Made by a program: the position numbers and the translations under genes. Below the pieces are notes generated by a model. That model was not told the origin of the DNA. It saw only the letters and a program-made list of their open reading frames with translations, and did not search any database. From Nibribacter koreensis (GTDB lineage Bacteria > Bacteroidota > Bacteroidia > Cytophagales > Hymenobacteraceae), in the NCBI RefSeq assembly GCF_039541795.1, contig NZ_BAABGX010000001.1, positions 1,488,001 to 1,552,000 on the forward strand: a stretch of 64,000 nucleotides of DNA. Reading direction: 5' to 3'. Positions 15,603 to 24,733 of the stretch are shown here, piece by piece. Numbering within the stretch: the first letter of the stretch is position 1; each line of letters starts with the position of its first letter.

Positions 15603-18600
15603 TTAGTTTTTGTGGTATTCAGATTCATACAAAGCTTCCTGGGCACCGTTTTCTACATCCTCACAATGCAACACCTGGGCGCCGCGTCTACCCACGGCTG
15701 GGGCCTGGGTTTTCTCACCACGTGCTTTGGCCGCCAGCATTTTCTGGATGATGCGCAGTCTCTCCTTCTCTTGGTTGTCCTGCATGGTCTTATCCTGCTC
15801 TAAATCAAAGTAAGCAATGCCGTCTACAAAGGTCTTCTCTGGACGGGCGTAGATAGACAAGGGATGCTCGTTCCACAATACCACATCGGCGTCCTTGCCA
15901 GGCTTCAAGCTACCCACTTTGTTGTCAATGTGCAGTAGTTTGGCCGGGTTCAAGGTCACCATTTTCAGGGCATCCTCTTCAGACACGCCACCGTATTTCA
16001 TGGTCTTGGCGGCTTCCTGGTTTAGGCGACGGGCCATCTCGGCGTCATCTGAGTTGATGGCCGTGGTCACGCCCACGTTGTGCATAATGGCGGCGTTGTA
16101 CGGAATGGCGTCTTTCACCTCCATCTTGTAAGCCCACCAGTCAGAGAAGGTAGAGGCACCAGCTCCGTGTGCTTTCATTTTATCCGCCACTTTGTAGCCT
16201 TCCAAGATGTGCGTGAACGTATTCACGTTAAAGCCCATCTGGTCAGCCACTTTCATCATCATGTTGATTTCTGACTGCACGTAAGAGTGGCAGGTGATAA
16301 AGCGCTTGTCGTTCAGGATTTCTACCAGCGCATCCAGCTCTAAATCACGGCGCGGGGCCGATGCTTTCTTCTGAGCCGACTTGGACAGCTTGTTGTAAGC
16401 GGTCCAGGACTTCTCATATTCCTTGGCGCGCTGGAAGGCATCTATCATCACCTGCTCCACGCCCATTCTAGTTTGCGGGAAACGAATGTTGTACACCGGC
16501 GAGCGGTTAGAGTGTTTCACGTTCTCACCCAAAGCGAACTTGATGAACCCGTCTGCGCCCTGGAACATCAGCTTTTCAGGTGCCTGGCCCCAGCGCAATT
16601 TAATGATAGCGCTCTGGCCACCTATGGGGTTAGCCGAGCCGTGCAGTAGTTGAGAAGTAGTCACCCCACCCGCTAATTGGCGATAGATGTTTACTTGCTC
16701 ATGGTTCACTACATCTGCCATGCGCACTTCTGAGGTCACCGACTGCGTTCCTTCGTTCACGCCGTCCAGGGCAATATGCGAGTGTTCGTCAATGATGCCC
16801 GGCGTCACGTGCTTGCCGGTACCGTCTATCACTTTGGCATCCTTGGCCGATAGGTTTTTGCCTACCTGCGCAATCTTACCGCCTCTCAGCAACACATCAG
16901 CATTCTCTAGCTTACCTTCTTTCTCATTGGTCCAGACGGTGGCGTTCTTAATCAATACCGCCTCAGAAGTTGGCATGGCCGTGCGTCCAAAATCCGCGAA
17001 AGGGTACACTATGGCGCCCATTTCAATCTTTTCAGCGGCTTTGGCGGCTGCTTCTTTCTTGGCCTGAGCCGTAGCGGCCTCAGACAGTTGCGCTGTCCAT
17101 TTCACTTGCTGGGCATCAATGTTCTGGCCTTCGCCCTGGAAACCTTTGCCGGTGCTCCAGCCGCTCAGTCTAATGCTTTCCTTGCCGTTCTTGGTAGGGG
17201 CAAAAGCCAATGTCAGTTGGTCGCCAGACAAGAAGAGCGTGCCTTTGATGGTATCAGTGGCTACAATCTTCACGTCTGGTTTTTCGGCGGTGCCACCAAT
17301 GATCATTTTACGCTCTGGCTGATTGCCAATGCGCAAGGAGTACACGCCGCGGTAGTCGCCGGGCGTCTCGTTGATTTTGTATGACTCACCCTGCACATAG
17401 TTCTCTAAAAGCACGGCGCTGTTGTCAAACAGGCTGGCAGAAGCTATGACAAAATTGGCCTGCATGCCTTCGCGCAGACTACCCACGTATTTCTCAGCTT
17501 TGATTAACTGCGCGGGCGTAAGTGTGATGGCCTTTAAAGCCTCCTGCTCTGACAAACCATATTGCACAGCTTTGCGCAGGTTAGGCAAGAACTTAGACTT
17601 GTCTCTCAAATCTGATGAGGTGAAGGCAATCACCACGCCTTCTTTGGCTAGCATGGCCGGGTTGGCCGGGGCCATTTCCCAGTGCTTTAGGTCGCTTAAA
17701 CCTATGCGGCGGGCCTCATACGGGTCTTCCACGTTGTAGGCATCCGGAAAGTTCAGGCTCACAATGAACGGCGCTTTGGTGGCCTTAATCTCTGGCAGCA
17801 TCTGGTACTCGTCCCCGTTGCCTTTAAAGATGTACTGGTAGCCAAACTCATCGCCCACCTTATCGGCGCGCACGGCGTTGAGCTTGTTGCTTACTTCAAA
17901 GATCTGGGGCAGTTTATTGGCATCTGTGAAGGCTTTCAAGGACAGGTTCTGCTCTTTGTCTGGGTTCTTGGCGTTCCATTGCGCGTCTAGATAGGTCTGG
18001 CGCAACAAGGCCACCGATCCCATCAAGGAGCCAGGGTACTCCTGCGTTGATGAACCTTTGTCAAAGGATAAGGCAGCAGCGGCTCTGTCCAAGAGAATAA
18101 CCTGGTTCTCTCTTTTGTTGGCTAAAGAAACCAAAGAGGCGGTTCCGCGGGCAAGTCCGTCCTGATGGATGGTGAGGACCGCGCCATAGCCCATTTTTCT
18201 TAGTTCTTCTGCGGCTTTGTCGTCTACCTTGAACAGCTCGGCGGCGTTGGTCTCAGGGCGTATGGCCTGGTTCCAGTTGTAGGCGCCGGTTTTCTTTGAT
18301 TCTGCCTGTGGAGGGCTGTTCCAGCCGCCACCAGTGCGGGTAACCGCTGGCAAACCATAGCTGGAGAAAGGATCTACAAAGCCCGGGTAGATGGTCTTGC
18401 CTTTCATGTCTACCACGTAGGCGCCTTGCGGCACCGTAACTTTGGTGCCCACGGCGGCTACCTTGCCGTCTTTGATGACCAGCGTGGCGTTTTCCAGTTT
18501 GGTCTGGTAGTCTACATAGATGGTGGCATTGGTGAAGGCGCGCAGACCGCTGCGCTCATCATACACCCCATTGCGGGGAAACGTCTCCTGGGCCCGGCTC

Positions 18601-18650
18601 TGTAGCGACAACGCCGCCACGGCCAACGCGGAGAGGATTACTTTTTTCAT
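15603..18650 (-). CDS. Large secreted amidohydrolase-family protein (two amidohydrolase-like units)
   Basis: 1015 residues with signal peptide VILSALAVAALSLQSRAQ. The N-terminal unit (about 25-440) has the start of an amidohydrolase (KTIYPGFVDPFSSYGLP) without an HxH motif. The C-terminal unit (about 540-980) has the full metal site region VTPGIIDEHSHIALDGVNEG and the typical end LNPAKLLHIDNKVGSLKPGK-DADVVLWNEHP. This places the catalytic site in the second half. Family members hydrolyse C-N bonds in peptides or cyclic amides; the substrate here is unknown. The gene is cotranscribed with the next amidohydrolase (14 bases apart). A candidate promoter lies at 18708-18734. Together the operon encodes three amidohydrolase-like units with only one complete metal motif. 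Confidence 0.88.
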   Translation of the reverse strand: MKKVILSALAVAALSLQSRAQETFPRNGVYDERSGLRAFTNATIYVDYQTKLENATLVIKDGKVAAVGTKVTVPQGAYVVDMKGKTIYPGFVDPFSSYGLPAVTRTGGGWNSPPQAESKKTGAYNWNQAIRPETNAAELFKVDDKAAEELRKMGYGAVLTIHQDGLARGTASLVSLANKRENQVILLDRAAAALSFDKGSSTQEYPGSLMGSVALLRQTYLDAQWNAKNPDKEQNLSLKAFTDANKLPQIFEVSNKLNAVRADKVGDEFGYQYIFKGNGDEYQMLPEIKATKAPFIVSLNFPDAYNVEDPYEARRIGLSDLKHWEMAPANPAMLAKEGVVIAFTSSDLRDKSKFLPNLRKAVQYGLSEQEALKAITLTPAQLIKAEKYVGSLREGMQANFVIASASLFDNSAVLLENYVQGESYKINETPGDYRGVYSLRIGNQPERKMIIGGTAEKPDVKIVATDTIKGTLFLSGDQLTLAFAPTKNGKESIRLSGWSTGKGFQGEGQNIDAQQVKWTAQLSEAATAQAKKEAAAKAAEKIEMGAIVYPFADFGRTAMPTSEAVLIKNATVWTNEKEGKLENADVLLRGGKIAQVGKNLSAKDAKVIDGTGKHVTPGIIDEHSHIALDGVNEGTQSVTSEVRMADVVNHEQVNIYRQLAGGVTTSQLLHGSANPIGGQSAIIKLRWGQAPEKLMFQGADGFIKFALGENVKHSNRSPVYNIRFPQTRMGVEQVMIDAFQRAKEYEKSWTAYNKLSKSAQKKASAPRRDLELDALVEILNDKRFITCHSYVQSEINMMMKVADQMGFNVNTFTHILEGYKVADKMKAHGAGASTFSDWWAYKMEVKDAIPYNAAIMHNVGVTTAINSDDAEMARRLNQEAAKTMKYGGVSEEDALKMVTLNPAKLLHIDNKVGSLKPGKDADVVLWNEHPLSIYARPEKTFVDGIAYFDLEQDKTMQDNQEKERLRIIQKMLAAKARGEKTQAPAVGRRGAQVLHCEDVENGAQEALYESEYHKN

Positions 18651-18707
18651 TGGTTAGAGTTTGTGTAGTAGGTATCTGGATGTGAATCTTTTGTAGCAGG
18701 GAATCTA

Positions 18708-18734
18708 CTAAATATAGCAGGGGCAAAAAAGCAA
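18708..18734 (-). promoter_or_regulatory. Possible promoter of the amidohydrolase operon
   Basis: Minus strand TATATTTAG (18708-18716) is close to TAnnTTTG, with TTGC at 18731-18734 as a minus-33 element. The match is imperfect at the last base. Confidence 0.35.
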
Positions 18735-18751
18735 TGCCCGCAAGAATCCTT

Positions 18752-18790
18752 TGTTTTTAGCCTATTTTCCTTAAAAGAAGCCAAAAACGA
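18752..18790. repeat. Dispersed palindrome, family P (degenerate)
   Basis: TTGTTTTTAGCCTATTTTC and AGAAGCCAAAAACGA arms with a TTAA centre, just upstream of the possible amidohydrolase promoter. Confidence 0.75.
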
Positions 18791-18806
18791 AAACCGTAAA
18801 AACAAA

Positions 18807-18837
18807 GAAGCCCGCCGGCTGTTAAGCGGCGGGCTTC
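18807..18837 (-). terminator. Terminator of the APC permease gene
   Basis: GAAGCCCGCC at 18807-18816 pairs with GGCGGGCTTC at 18828-18837. On the minus strand TTTGTTTTTACGG follows, serving as a broken U tract. Confidence 0.75.
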
Positions 18838-18856
18838 TTCAAATTCTATACTGTCC

Positions 18857-20422
18857 TTATTCCAGGTTATTCTCCTGGCGGATTACGCTGTGTTTTTTAC
18901 CGTACAAGAAGTAGATGGCAATACCAATGGCCATCCAGCCTAACAGTCGGTACCAGGTTTCAATGGGTAGGCCGGCCATCATTCCCAAGCACACCAAAAT
19001 ACCCAAGATAGGCACCAACGGCACAAACGGAGTTCTGAACGGACGTACGCGGTCTGGCTCTTTCACGCGCAGGTACCAAACGCCGGCACACACAATCACG
19101 AAGGCCAGCAACGTACCAATAGACACCAAATGACCCAGTTCTGTCACGGAGAAAGCCCCAGCTACCACGGCGCAGATAGTACCAGTCAAGATAGTACTCA
19201 CGTGCGGCGTCTTGAAACGTGGGTGCAGCTTACCAAAGATTGGAGGCAACAAACCGTCTTTAGACATGGTGTAGAAGATACGCGGCTGCGACATCAACAT
19301 CACCAGCATTACAGAAGAAAGACCCGCAATGGCACCAATCTTAATCAAGTCACGCAAGAAGGTGTAACCGGTTTTCTCAATACCCACGGCAATAGGCTCA
19401 GGCACGTTCAAGAGGCTGTAATGCACCATGGCGGTCAAGATACCAGAAACCAGGATGTAGAGCACCGTACAGATGATCAAAGATCCTAAGATACCAATAG
19501 GCATGTCGCGCTGAGGATTTTTGGCTTCTTGAGCGGTGGTAGACACGGCGTCAAAACCAATGTACGCGAAGAAGATTACCCCCGCGGCCCGCACAATACC
19601 AGACCAGCCGTACTCACCAAAGCCACCTTTATTTTCTGGGATGAACGGAGTCCAGTTAGCGGCAGCTTCTTCTGGGTGACCAAACAGCCAGTTGGCACCA
19701 GCCATGATGAACAAGAGCACCACGCCCACCTTAATGATAACGGCCACGTTGTTGAACTTGGCAGATTCGCTCATACCAATCACCAACAGGATAGTTACCA
19801 GGGCAATGGCCGTAGCCGCCACCAGGTTAAAGATACCGGTTGCGTGCGGCAAGGTGGCAATATTAGTGCCCTGTGCGGCCAAAGTAGCGGTCAATTGCTC
19901 TGTAATAGGCATCCAAGTACCTGAGCTAGCACCCGCTGGCGTCACGTATGCCAACTCAATGCCCACGGCGTTGCACCATTCTGGCGGCACAATTACACCA
20001 AAGTCACGCAAGAAGGAAACCACGTACCCAGACCAACCCACGGCCACGGTGGCGGCACCAAATAAATATTCAAGAATCAAATCCCAGCCAATGATCCAGG
20101 CCACAAACTCACCCAGGGTAGCATACCCGTAGGTGTAGGCAGATCCGGCAATAGGAATCATGGACGCAAATTCTGCGTAACAAAGACCGGCAAACGCACA
20201 GCCCAAGCCCGCCAAAATAAAGGCCAATACAATAGCAGGGCCGGTGTATTCTGCGGCCGCGCTTCCGGTAAGAACAAAGATACCCGTCCCTATGATGGCC
20301 CCTACGCCCAAAGCCACCAGGTTCACTGGCCCTAAGGTGCGTTTTAGACTGTGGGCGCCCTCACTAAAGGCGTCTGCGCTAAGCTTGTCTATTGACTTCC
20401 TAGCGAAAAGTTGGTTTGCCAT
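18857..20422 (-). CDS. APC-superfamily amino acid permease (cationic amino acid transporter type)
   Basis: 521 residues with about 12-14 membrane segments. The APC signature is LVALGVGAIIGTGIFVLTGS near residues 36-55, and GIGWDLILEYLF and FFAYIGFDAVSTTAQEAKNP are typical of the CAT/YfnA group. These are proton-coupled importers or exchangers of amino acids in the inner membrane. It is a single-gene unit transcribed away from sbcD. Start ATG 20422 matches the family N-terminus (MANQLFARKSID). A second look at a plus-strand reading of the same DNA showed only shadow frames. Substrate (Lys/Arg or small neutral amino acids) cannot be told. Confidence 0.9.
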   Translation of the reverse strand: MANQLFARKSIDKLSADAFSEGAHSLKRTLGPVNLVALGVGAIIGTGIFVLTGSAAAEYTGPAIVLAFILAGLGCAFAGLCYAEFASMIPIAGSAYTYGYATLGEFVAWIIGWDLILEYLFGAATVAVGWSGYVVSFLRDFGVIVPPEWCNAVGIELAYVTPAGASSGTWMPITEQLTATLAAQGTNIATLPHATGIFNLVAATAIALVTILLVIGMSESAKFNNVAVIIKVGVVLLFIMAGANWLFGHPEEAAANWTPFIPENKGGFGEYGWSGIVRAAGVIFFAYIGFDAVSTTAQEAKNPQRDMPIGILGSLIICTVLYILVSGILTAMVHYSLLNVPEPIAVGIEKTGYTFLRDLIKIGAIAGLSSVMLVMLMSQPRIFYTMSKDGLLPPIFGKLHPRFKTPHVSTILTGTICAVVAGAFSVTELGHLVSIGTLLAFVIVCAGVWYLRVKEPDRVRPFRTPFVPLVPILGILVCLGMMAGLPIETWYRLLGWMAIGIAIYFLYGKKHSVIRQENNLE

Positions 20423-20559
20423 AAAAGCTTAAAAATTAAAGAAGTGTTTGGTTTGGTTAGTTAATACAAGGGGATTGAAGGGGCTAATATAAGGACAATT
20501 TAATAGAAGCAACGCAGATAGGCCGGTTTTTGGAGGCTGGCATCCGTATTTTTTCGCGG

Positions 20560-20597
20560 CGTTTTTGGTCTGGTTTCTGAAAAATAAGCCAAAAACG
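20560..20597. repeat. Dispersed palindrome, family P
   Basis: CGTTTTTGGTCTGGTTTC and AAATAAGCCAAAAACG arms. It sits between two divergent genes (APC permease and sbcD), so it cannot be a terminator for either. The rest of 20423-20688 shows nothing else I can support. Confidence 0.85.
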
Positions 20598-20688
20598 AAA
20601 GCCTGAAGTCCCCATTTTGGCCGAGTGGAATTCAAGGCGCTTTTGTATCTTCGGGCTCTTGCACACCACAGAGATAGACAGAAGCGGC

Positions 20689-21948
20689 ATGATACGGGTA
20701 CTACACACAGCAGACTGGCATTTAGGACAACGCTTGGCCAACTATGAGCGCCTGGAAGAGCATCGCGCCTTTTTGACCTGGCTCTGCCAGACCATCTGCG
20801 ATCAGAAGATAGACCTGCTCCTCATTGCCGGCGACGTCTTTGACACCGGCTTTCCCAGCAATGCCGCACTCAAGCTCTACTATGATTTTCTGCGTGAAGT
20901 AAAGGACACCTGCTGCAAGGACCTGGTGATCATAGGCGGCAACCATGACTCCGTTTCTACCCTGAACGCCCCGGCAGAACTCCTGCGCCATTACAAGGTG
21001 CACGTGGTGGGCGGCGCGCCCTCCAACTGTGAAGACCAGGTGATCGTCTTGACGGACGAGGAATCTCAACCCAAAGCCGTTGTGTGCGCCGTACCGTTCC
21101 TGCGGGACAAGGACGTGCGCCTCTCAGTGCCCGGCGAGACGTCAGAGGAGCGTGAGGCCCGCCTCAAGCAAGGCATCTGCGACCATTATCACCAACTAGT
21201 ACCCCTGGTACAGCACTTTAAGCAGCAGGGCATTCCGGTTTTAGCCACTGGTCATTTATTTGCCGCCGGCGGAAGCGGTTCTGACAGCGAGAAGGAAATC
21301 CATGTGGGCAACCTGGGCCAGATTTGCGGCAACCAGTTCCCCAGGGAGTTTGACTACGTGGCCCTGGGCCATTTGCATAGGCCGCAGGTGGTGAACAAAA
21401 TGCCGCACATCCGGTACAGCGGCTCGCCTATTCCGTTGAGCTTCTCTGAGATCACAGACAAAAAACAGGTGGTCATCCTGGAATTTGAAGGCGCCGAGTT
21501 ATCCAGCATCAAAGAACTGCTAATTCCCTGCTGGCGCCAACTGGTCCGCTTTAAAGGCACCATTGACGAGGTTTTCCCCAAAATCCTGGCTTTTGACAAC
21601 AGTGATACAGCTTTGCCTGCCTGGGCCGAGGTACAGTTGCAATACGAGCACAACCTGCACGACCATACTGCCAAACTGCATGAGGCATTTAAGCTACAAG
21701 ACCAGGTACAGTTGCTCATGCACCGCCCCCTGCGCACCATAGACAGCCAGAGCCTGGACCAGCAACTGCCCTCAGAGCAAGACCTGGCAGACCTAAAACC
21801 GAAGGACGTCTTTCTTAAGAGATGCGAGGAAGCCCTGGAACAAGACACCTACCAAGACCTTGTTTCCACCTTTGATGAATTGTTAGAGTTAATGCCGCAG
21901 GCTGACCAAATGCTAGAACCCGTGGCTCCCTCCATTGATAAGCCTTGA
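20689..21948 (+). CDS. sbcD: Exonuclease SbcCD subunit D
   Basis: 419 residues. The phosphodiesterase motifs are in order: VLHTADWHLGQRL (residues 4-16), IAGDVFDTGFPS (about 45-56), GGNHDSVSTLN, ATGHLFAAGG and YVALGHLHRPQ. These give the two-manganese site of the Mre11/SbcD family, which with SbcC cleaves hairpin and blocked DNA ends. The start is ATG 20689; a longer frame from 20617 adds residues not found in the family. The usual partner sbcC is not adjacent: a palindrome follows the stop, and the next gene is a catalase. SbcC may be elsewhere. SbcCD cuts long palindromes, so its presence beside a palindrome-rich genome is worth noting, though the link is speculative. Confidence 0.92.
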   Translation: MIRVLHTADWHLGQRLANYERLEEHRAFLTWLCQTICDQKIDLLLIAGDVFDTGFPSNAALKLYYDFLREVKDTCCKDLVIIGGNHDSVSTLNAPAELLRHYKVHVVGGAPSNCEDQVIVLTDEESQPKAVVCAVPFLRDKDVRLSVPGETSEEREARLKQGICDHYHQLVPLVQHFKQQGIPVLATGHLFAAGGSGSDSEKEIHVGNLGQICGNQFPREFDYVALGHLHRPQVVNKMPHIRYSGSPIPLSFSEITDKKQVVILEFEGAELSSIKELLIPCWRQLVRFKGTIDEVFPKILAFDNSDTALPAWAEVQLQYEHNLHDHTAKLHEAFKLQDQVQLLMHRPLRTIDSQSLDQQLPSEQDLADLKPKDVFLKRCEEALEQDTYQDLVSTFDELLELMPQADQMLEPVAPSIDKP

Positions 21949-21976
21949 GGTAAACTCCATACCATCCCCTATTTAG

Positions 21977-22020
21977 AAGCGTTTTTGGCCTGATTTCTTA
22001 GAAACAGGCCAAAAACGCTT
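21977..22020. repeat. Dispersed palindrome, family P, with extended stem
   Basis: AAGCGTTTTTGGCCTGATTTC and GAAACAGGCCAAAAACGCTT. Flanking AAG/CTT also pairs, giving a stem longer than the core. It lies 29 bases after the sbcD stop. Confidence 0.92.
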
Positions 22021-22067
22021 TTCTGCTTCTGGTAAGTCCTTAGAAACTCCTCCCTTCAATTTTCTTT

Positions 22068-22089
22068 AATTACTGCCTAAACAGTAATT
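22068..22089. other. Short hairpin
   Basis: AATTACTG/CAGTAATT, 8-bp perfect stem with a six-base loop, in the 363-bp region upstream of the first catalase gene. No T tract. Confidence 0.4.
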
Positions 22090-22159
22090 GCTCGCTCGCG
22101 TGCTTCCTCTTATTAGATAGAACCCTGACCATCAAAGCGCATCTAATCCAACAAGTATC

Positions 22160-22180
22160 ATTATAGCACAAGTCTATAAT
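22160..22180 (+). promoter_or_regulatory. Candidate peroxide-regulator (OxyR-type) site upstream of catalase
   Basis: ATTATAG-N7-CTATAAT is a perfect 7-7-7 inverted repeat containing ATAG-N7-CTAT, the spacing of half of an OxyR site. It lies about 200 bases before the catalase ATG. CACCTTTA at 22222-22229 may be a minus-7 element, placing the site centre near -66, where LysR-type regulators usually bind. A PerR box would need a one-base spacer, so OxyR fits better. Confidence 0.5.
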
Positions 22181-22380
22181 AGTATCATTTTTATCAATTT
22201 GATATATAAAACCAGACTCGGCACCTTTACACTCACATAAAGATAGATTTGATGGATTCAGAGCTTCTGGCCTTTCTTTTTAAGACTGGTTATAGTTAAG
22301 CACCTGGAAACGTGACGAATACTCAGAACCTCTCCACAAGGCAATCGTTAATTAACTACTACCAAAAACTCACTCATCCT

Positions 22381-23988
22381 ATGGAAAAAGACCAAAATAA
22401 GACCAATGGTCAGTCTGGCAAAGACCAGGAAGGCCGCCCCACCCTTACCACGCGCCAAGGCCACCCGGTAACAGACAACCAGAACCTGCGCACCATCGGC
22501 AACCGTGGTCCGGCCACTCTAGAGAACTACCATTTCATTGAGAAGATATCGCACTTTGACCGTGAGCGCGTACCTGAGCGCGTAGTGCATGCCCGCGGCG
22601 CCGGGGCGCACGGCGTCTTCACCGCCTACGGAAAAGTGGGTGATGAACCAATCGCCAAATATACCCGTGCCCGTTTGTTCCAGGAGAAAGGCAAGCAGAC
22701 ACCTGTGTTTGTGCGCTTCTCTACCGTGGGCCACGGCGGTCACTCGCCAGAGACCCTGCGTGACCCGCGCGGCTTTGCCGTTAAGTTCTACACCGAGGAC
22801 GGTAACTGGGACCTGGTAGGCAATAACCTGAAGATCTTCTTCATTAGAGACGCCATGAAGTTCCCGGACCTGATTCACTCGCAGAAGCCAGACCCGGTAA
22901 CCAACATTCAGAGCGGCGAGCGTATTTTTGACTTCATTGCCAGCACGCCAGAATCCACGCACATGGCCACCTTCCTGTTCTCGCCGTGGGGCATTCCGGC
23001 CAACTACCGCCAGATGCAAGGCTCTGGGGTGAACACCTACAAATGGGTGAACGCAGATGGTCAGGCCGTACTGGTGAAATATCATTGGGAGCCCTTGCAG
23101 GGCATCAAGAACCTGACCCAGAAAGAAGCTGAAGCCATCCAGGCCAAGAACTTCAACCACGCAACCCAAGACCTGTTTGAAGCCATCAAAGAAGGCAACT
23201 ACCCAGAGTGGGAACTGTGCGTGCAGATCATGTCTGATGACGACCATCCAGAACTAGATTTTGATCCGTTGGATGACACCAAACTGTGGCCAGTGGACCA
23301 ATTCCCGTTCCTGCCGGTGGGCAAGATGACCTTGAACCGAAACCCAGAGAACTACTTCGCAGAAGTGGAGCAAGCGGCATTTGGTACCGGGGTCTTGGTA
23401 GACGGTCTGGACTTCTCTGATGACAAAATGTTACAGGGCCGTACCTTCTCTTACTCAGACACCCAGCGGTACCGCGTAGGCGCCAACTACCTGCAACTAC
23501 CCATCAACGCACCCAAGACGCACGTAGCCACCAACCAGCGAGACGGACAAATGGCCTTCAACGTAGATACGCAACAGGGCCAAAACCCGCACGTGAACTA
23601 TGAGCCGTCTATCCTGGGGGGCGTGAAAGAAGCACCAAAAGCAGGCAAGGACTATACGCCGCGCTATGAGGCCAACTTAGTACGCGCCAAAATTGACCGC
23701 ACCAATGACTTTAAGCAGGCTGGTGACACCTACCGCAACTTTGAGGACTGGGAGCGCGATGAATTAATCAGCAACCTTGTGTCTACCCTGGCTACGGCAG
23801 ATAAGCGCATCCAGGACAAGATGATTGAGCACTTCACGCTGGCAGACGCTGACTACGGCAGACGCGTAGCCGAAGGCCTGGCCAAAACCACCAAGTCTCC
23901 AGAGGACAAAGGCCCTATTGGCGCTACCTCGCCAGAGGCCGGCGTACAAGAGGCCAAAGACGTCTCTCACTCTGCAAGACCTTACTAA
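22381..23988 (+). CDS. Catalase (monofunctional haem catalase)
   Basis: 535 residues from ATG 22381; an upstream in-frame start at 22312 is not needed. Family residues: catalytic His in VVHARGAGAHG (about residue 70), Asn in DLVGNNLKIFF, and the haem-ligand Tyr region GRTFSYSDTQRYRVG. It splits hydrogen peroxide into water and oxygen in the cytoplasm. The length and the ending (a 40-residue hydrophilic tail) fit the small-subunit class without a flavodoxin-like C-terminus. A second, large-subunit catalase is encoded at 29598. The peroxide-regulator-like site at 22160-22180 suggests induction by peroxide. A clear terminator follows at 24015-24047. Confidence 0.95.
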   Translation: MEKDQNKTNGQSGKDQEGRPTLTTRQGHPVTDNQNLRTIGNRGPATLENYHFIEKISHFDRERVPERVVHARGAGAHGVFTAYGKVGDEPIAKYTRARLFQEKGKQTPVFVRFSTVGHGGHSPETLRDPRGFAVKFYTEDGNWDLVGNNLKIFFIRDAMKFPDLIHSQKPDPVTNIQSGERIFDFIASTPESTHMATFLFSPWGIPANYRQMQGSGVNTYKWVNADGQAVLVKYHWEPLQGIKNLTQKEAEAIQAKNFNHATQDLFEAIKEGNYPEWELCVQIMSDDDHPELDFDPLDDTKLWPVDQFPFLPVGKMTLNRNPENYFAEVEQAAFGTGVLVDGLDFSDDKMLQGRTFSYSDTQRYRVGANYLQLPINAPKTHVATNQRDGQMAFNVDTQQGQNPHVNYEPSILGGVKEAPKAGKDYTPRYEANLVRAKIDRTNDFKQAGDTYRNFEDWERDELISNLVSTLATADKRIQDKMIEHFTLADADYGRRVAEGLAKTTKSPEDKGPIGATSPEAGVQEAKDVSHSARPY

Positions 23989-24014
23989 GTTTAATGCGTT
24001 TTAAATAGAGCTTG

Positions 24015-24047
24015 AGAAAAGCCACTCCTTCTGGGAGTGGCTTTTCT
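24015..24047 (+). terminator. Terminator of the first catalase gene
   Basis: AGAAAAGCCACTCC pairs perfectly with GGAGTGGCTTTTCT over a five-base loop. The T-rich end of the stem serves as the U tract. Confidence 0.88.
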
Positions 24048-24159
24048 ATTACGGAGCAGGATGTACAGGATTAATTGGATGTTCAAGATTGGATTATACT
24101 AAATTTCACCGTAGAGACCAGGCACTGCCTTGTCTCCCGCCCCTTAGGGCGATGAAGGA

Positions 24160-24662
24160 ATTGCAACCTCTCCATCATCAACTCAATCACCCTCGACTGA
24201 GGTAACAGAGGCCGGTCAATTTAGGCCTCTTTTACCGAGAGAGAAAGCAGTGGCTTGTCAATAGGCTGAGGCGTAAGCCAACTATGAAACGAATCACGCC
24301 AGCCAGGTGCACCTCTCCGAGCCCCCGCCCTGTTTGAGCGGTCAGCGAGTTCGGGGGCTCTTGATTCTTTTGGTTACTTTTCTCATCAAGGAGAAAAGTA
24401 ACCAACCTGGGTAGGAAGTAAGAAAGGGAAAGTTTTGTAAGGAAAGATTTGGGAGGCAGAGGCGCTAAGAACCAGATGAAGTGGTCATCCCCTACCCCCT
24501 TCAAAGGGGGGACAGAGCAACTTGAGTCGCAGTTTAGGTCATTGGTGAGAACACCAACTACGGCGAGTATGACTTACTGATGTAAACACCCCTATACTGA
24601 GCTAAGCTCGGTGCCTTAAACTCTCGTTTAGGCAATCCTCAAGGGGAGAATCTGCCCTACGC
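24160..24662 (+). repeat. Structured non-coding element, copy A
   Basis: About 500 bases similar to 45920-46490, without a credible gene. Hairpins in order: 24201-24236 (13-bp stem with one mismatch, loop GGTCAATTTA); GAGCCCCCG/CGGGGGCTC around 24319-24361; GGTTACTTTTCT/AGAAAAGTAACC around 24371-24402; TTGGTG/CACCAA near 24542-24557; TAAAC/GTTTA near 24615-24630. Stem sequences differ from copy B in a paired way while loops are conserved. Just upstream, 24118-24143 carries a GGCACTGCCTTGTCTC segment also seen inverted near copy B. Confidence 0.75.
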
Positions 24663-24683
24663 CAAGTGGATTGAGGAAGTATA

Positions 24684-24722
24684 CGGTTTTTGGTCTATTT
24701 CCCAGAAAACAGGCCAAAAACG
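24684..24722. repeat. Dispersed palindrome, family P
   Basis: CGGTTTTTGGTCTATTTCC and GAAAACAGGCCAAAAACG arms, directly after element copy A and just before the end of a minus-strand gene. Confidence 0.9.
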
Positions 24723-24733
24723 AAGGCTCGTTT

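Noticed and set aside
24232..24504. Minus-strand open frame within structured element copy A
   Set aside because: It exists in part because of the hairpin sequences, has no protein-like features, and is not kept in copy B.
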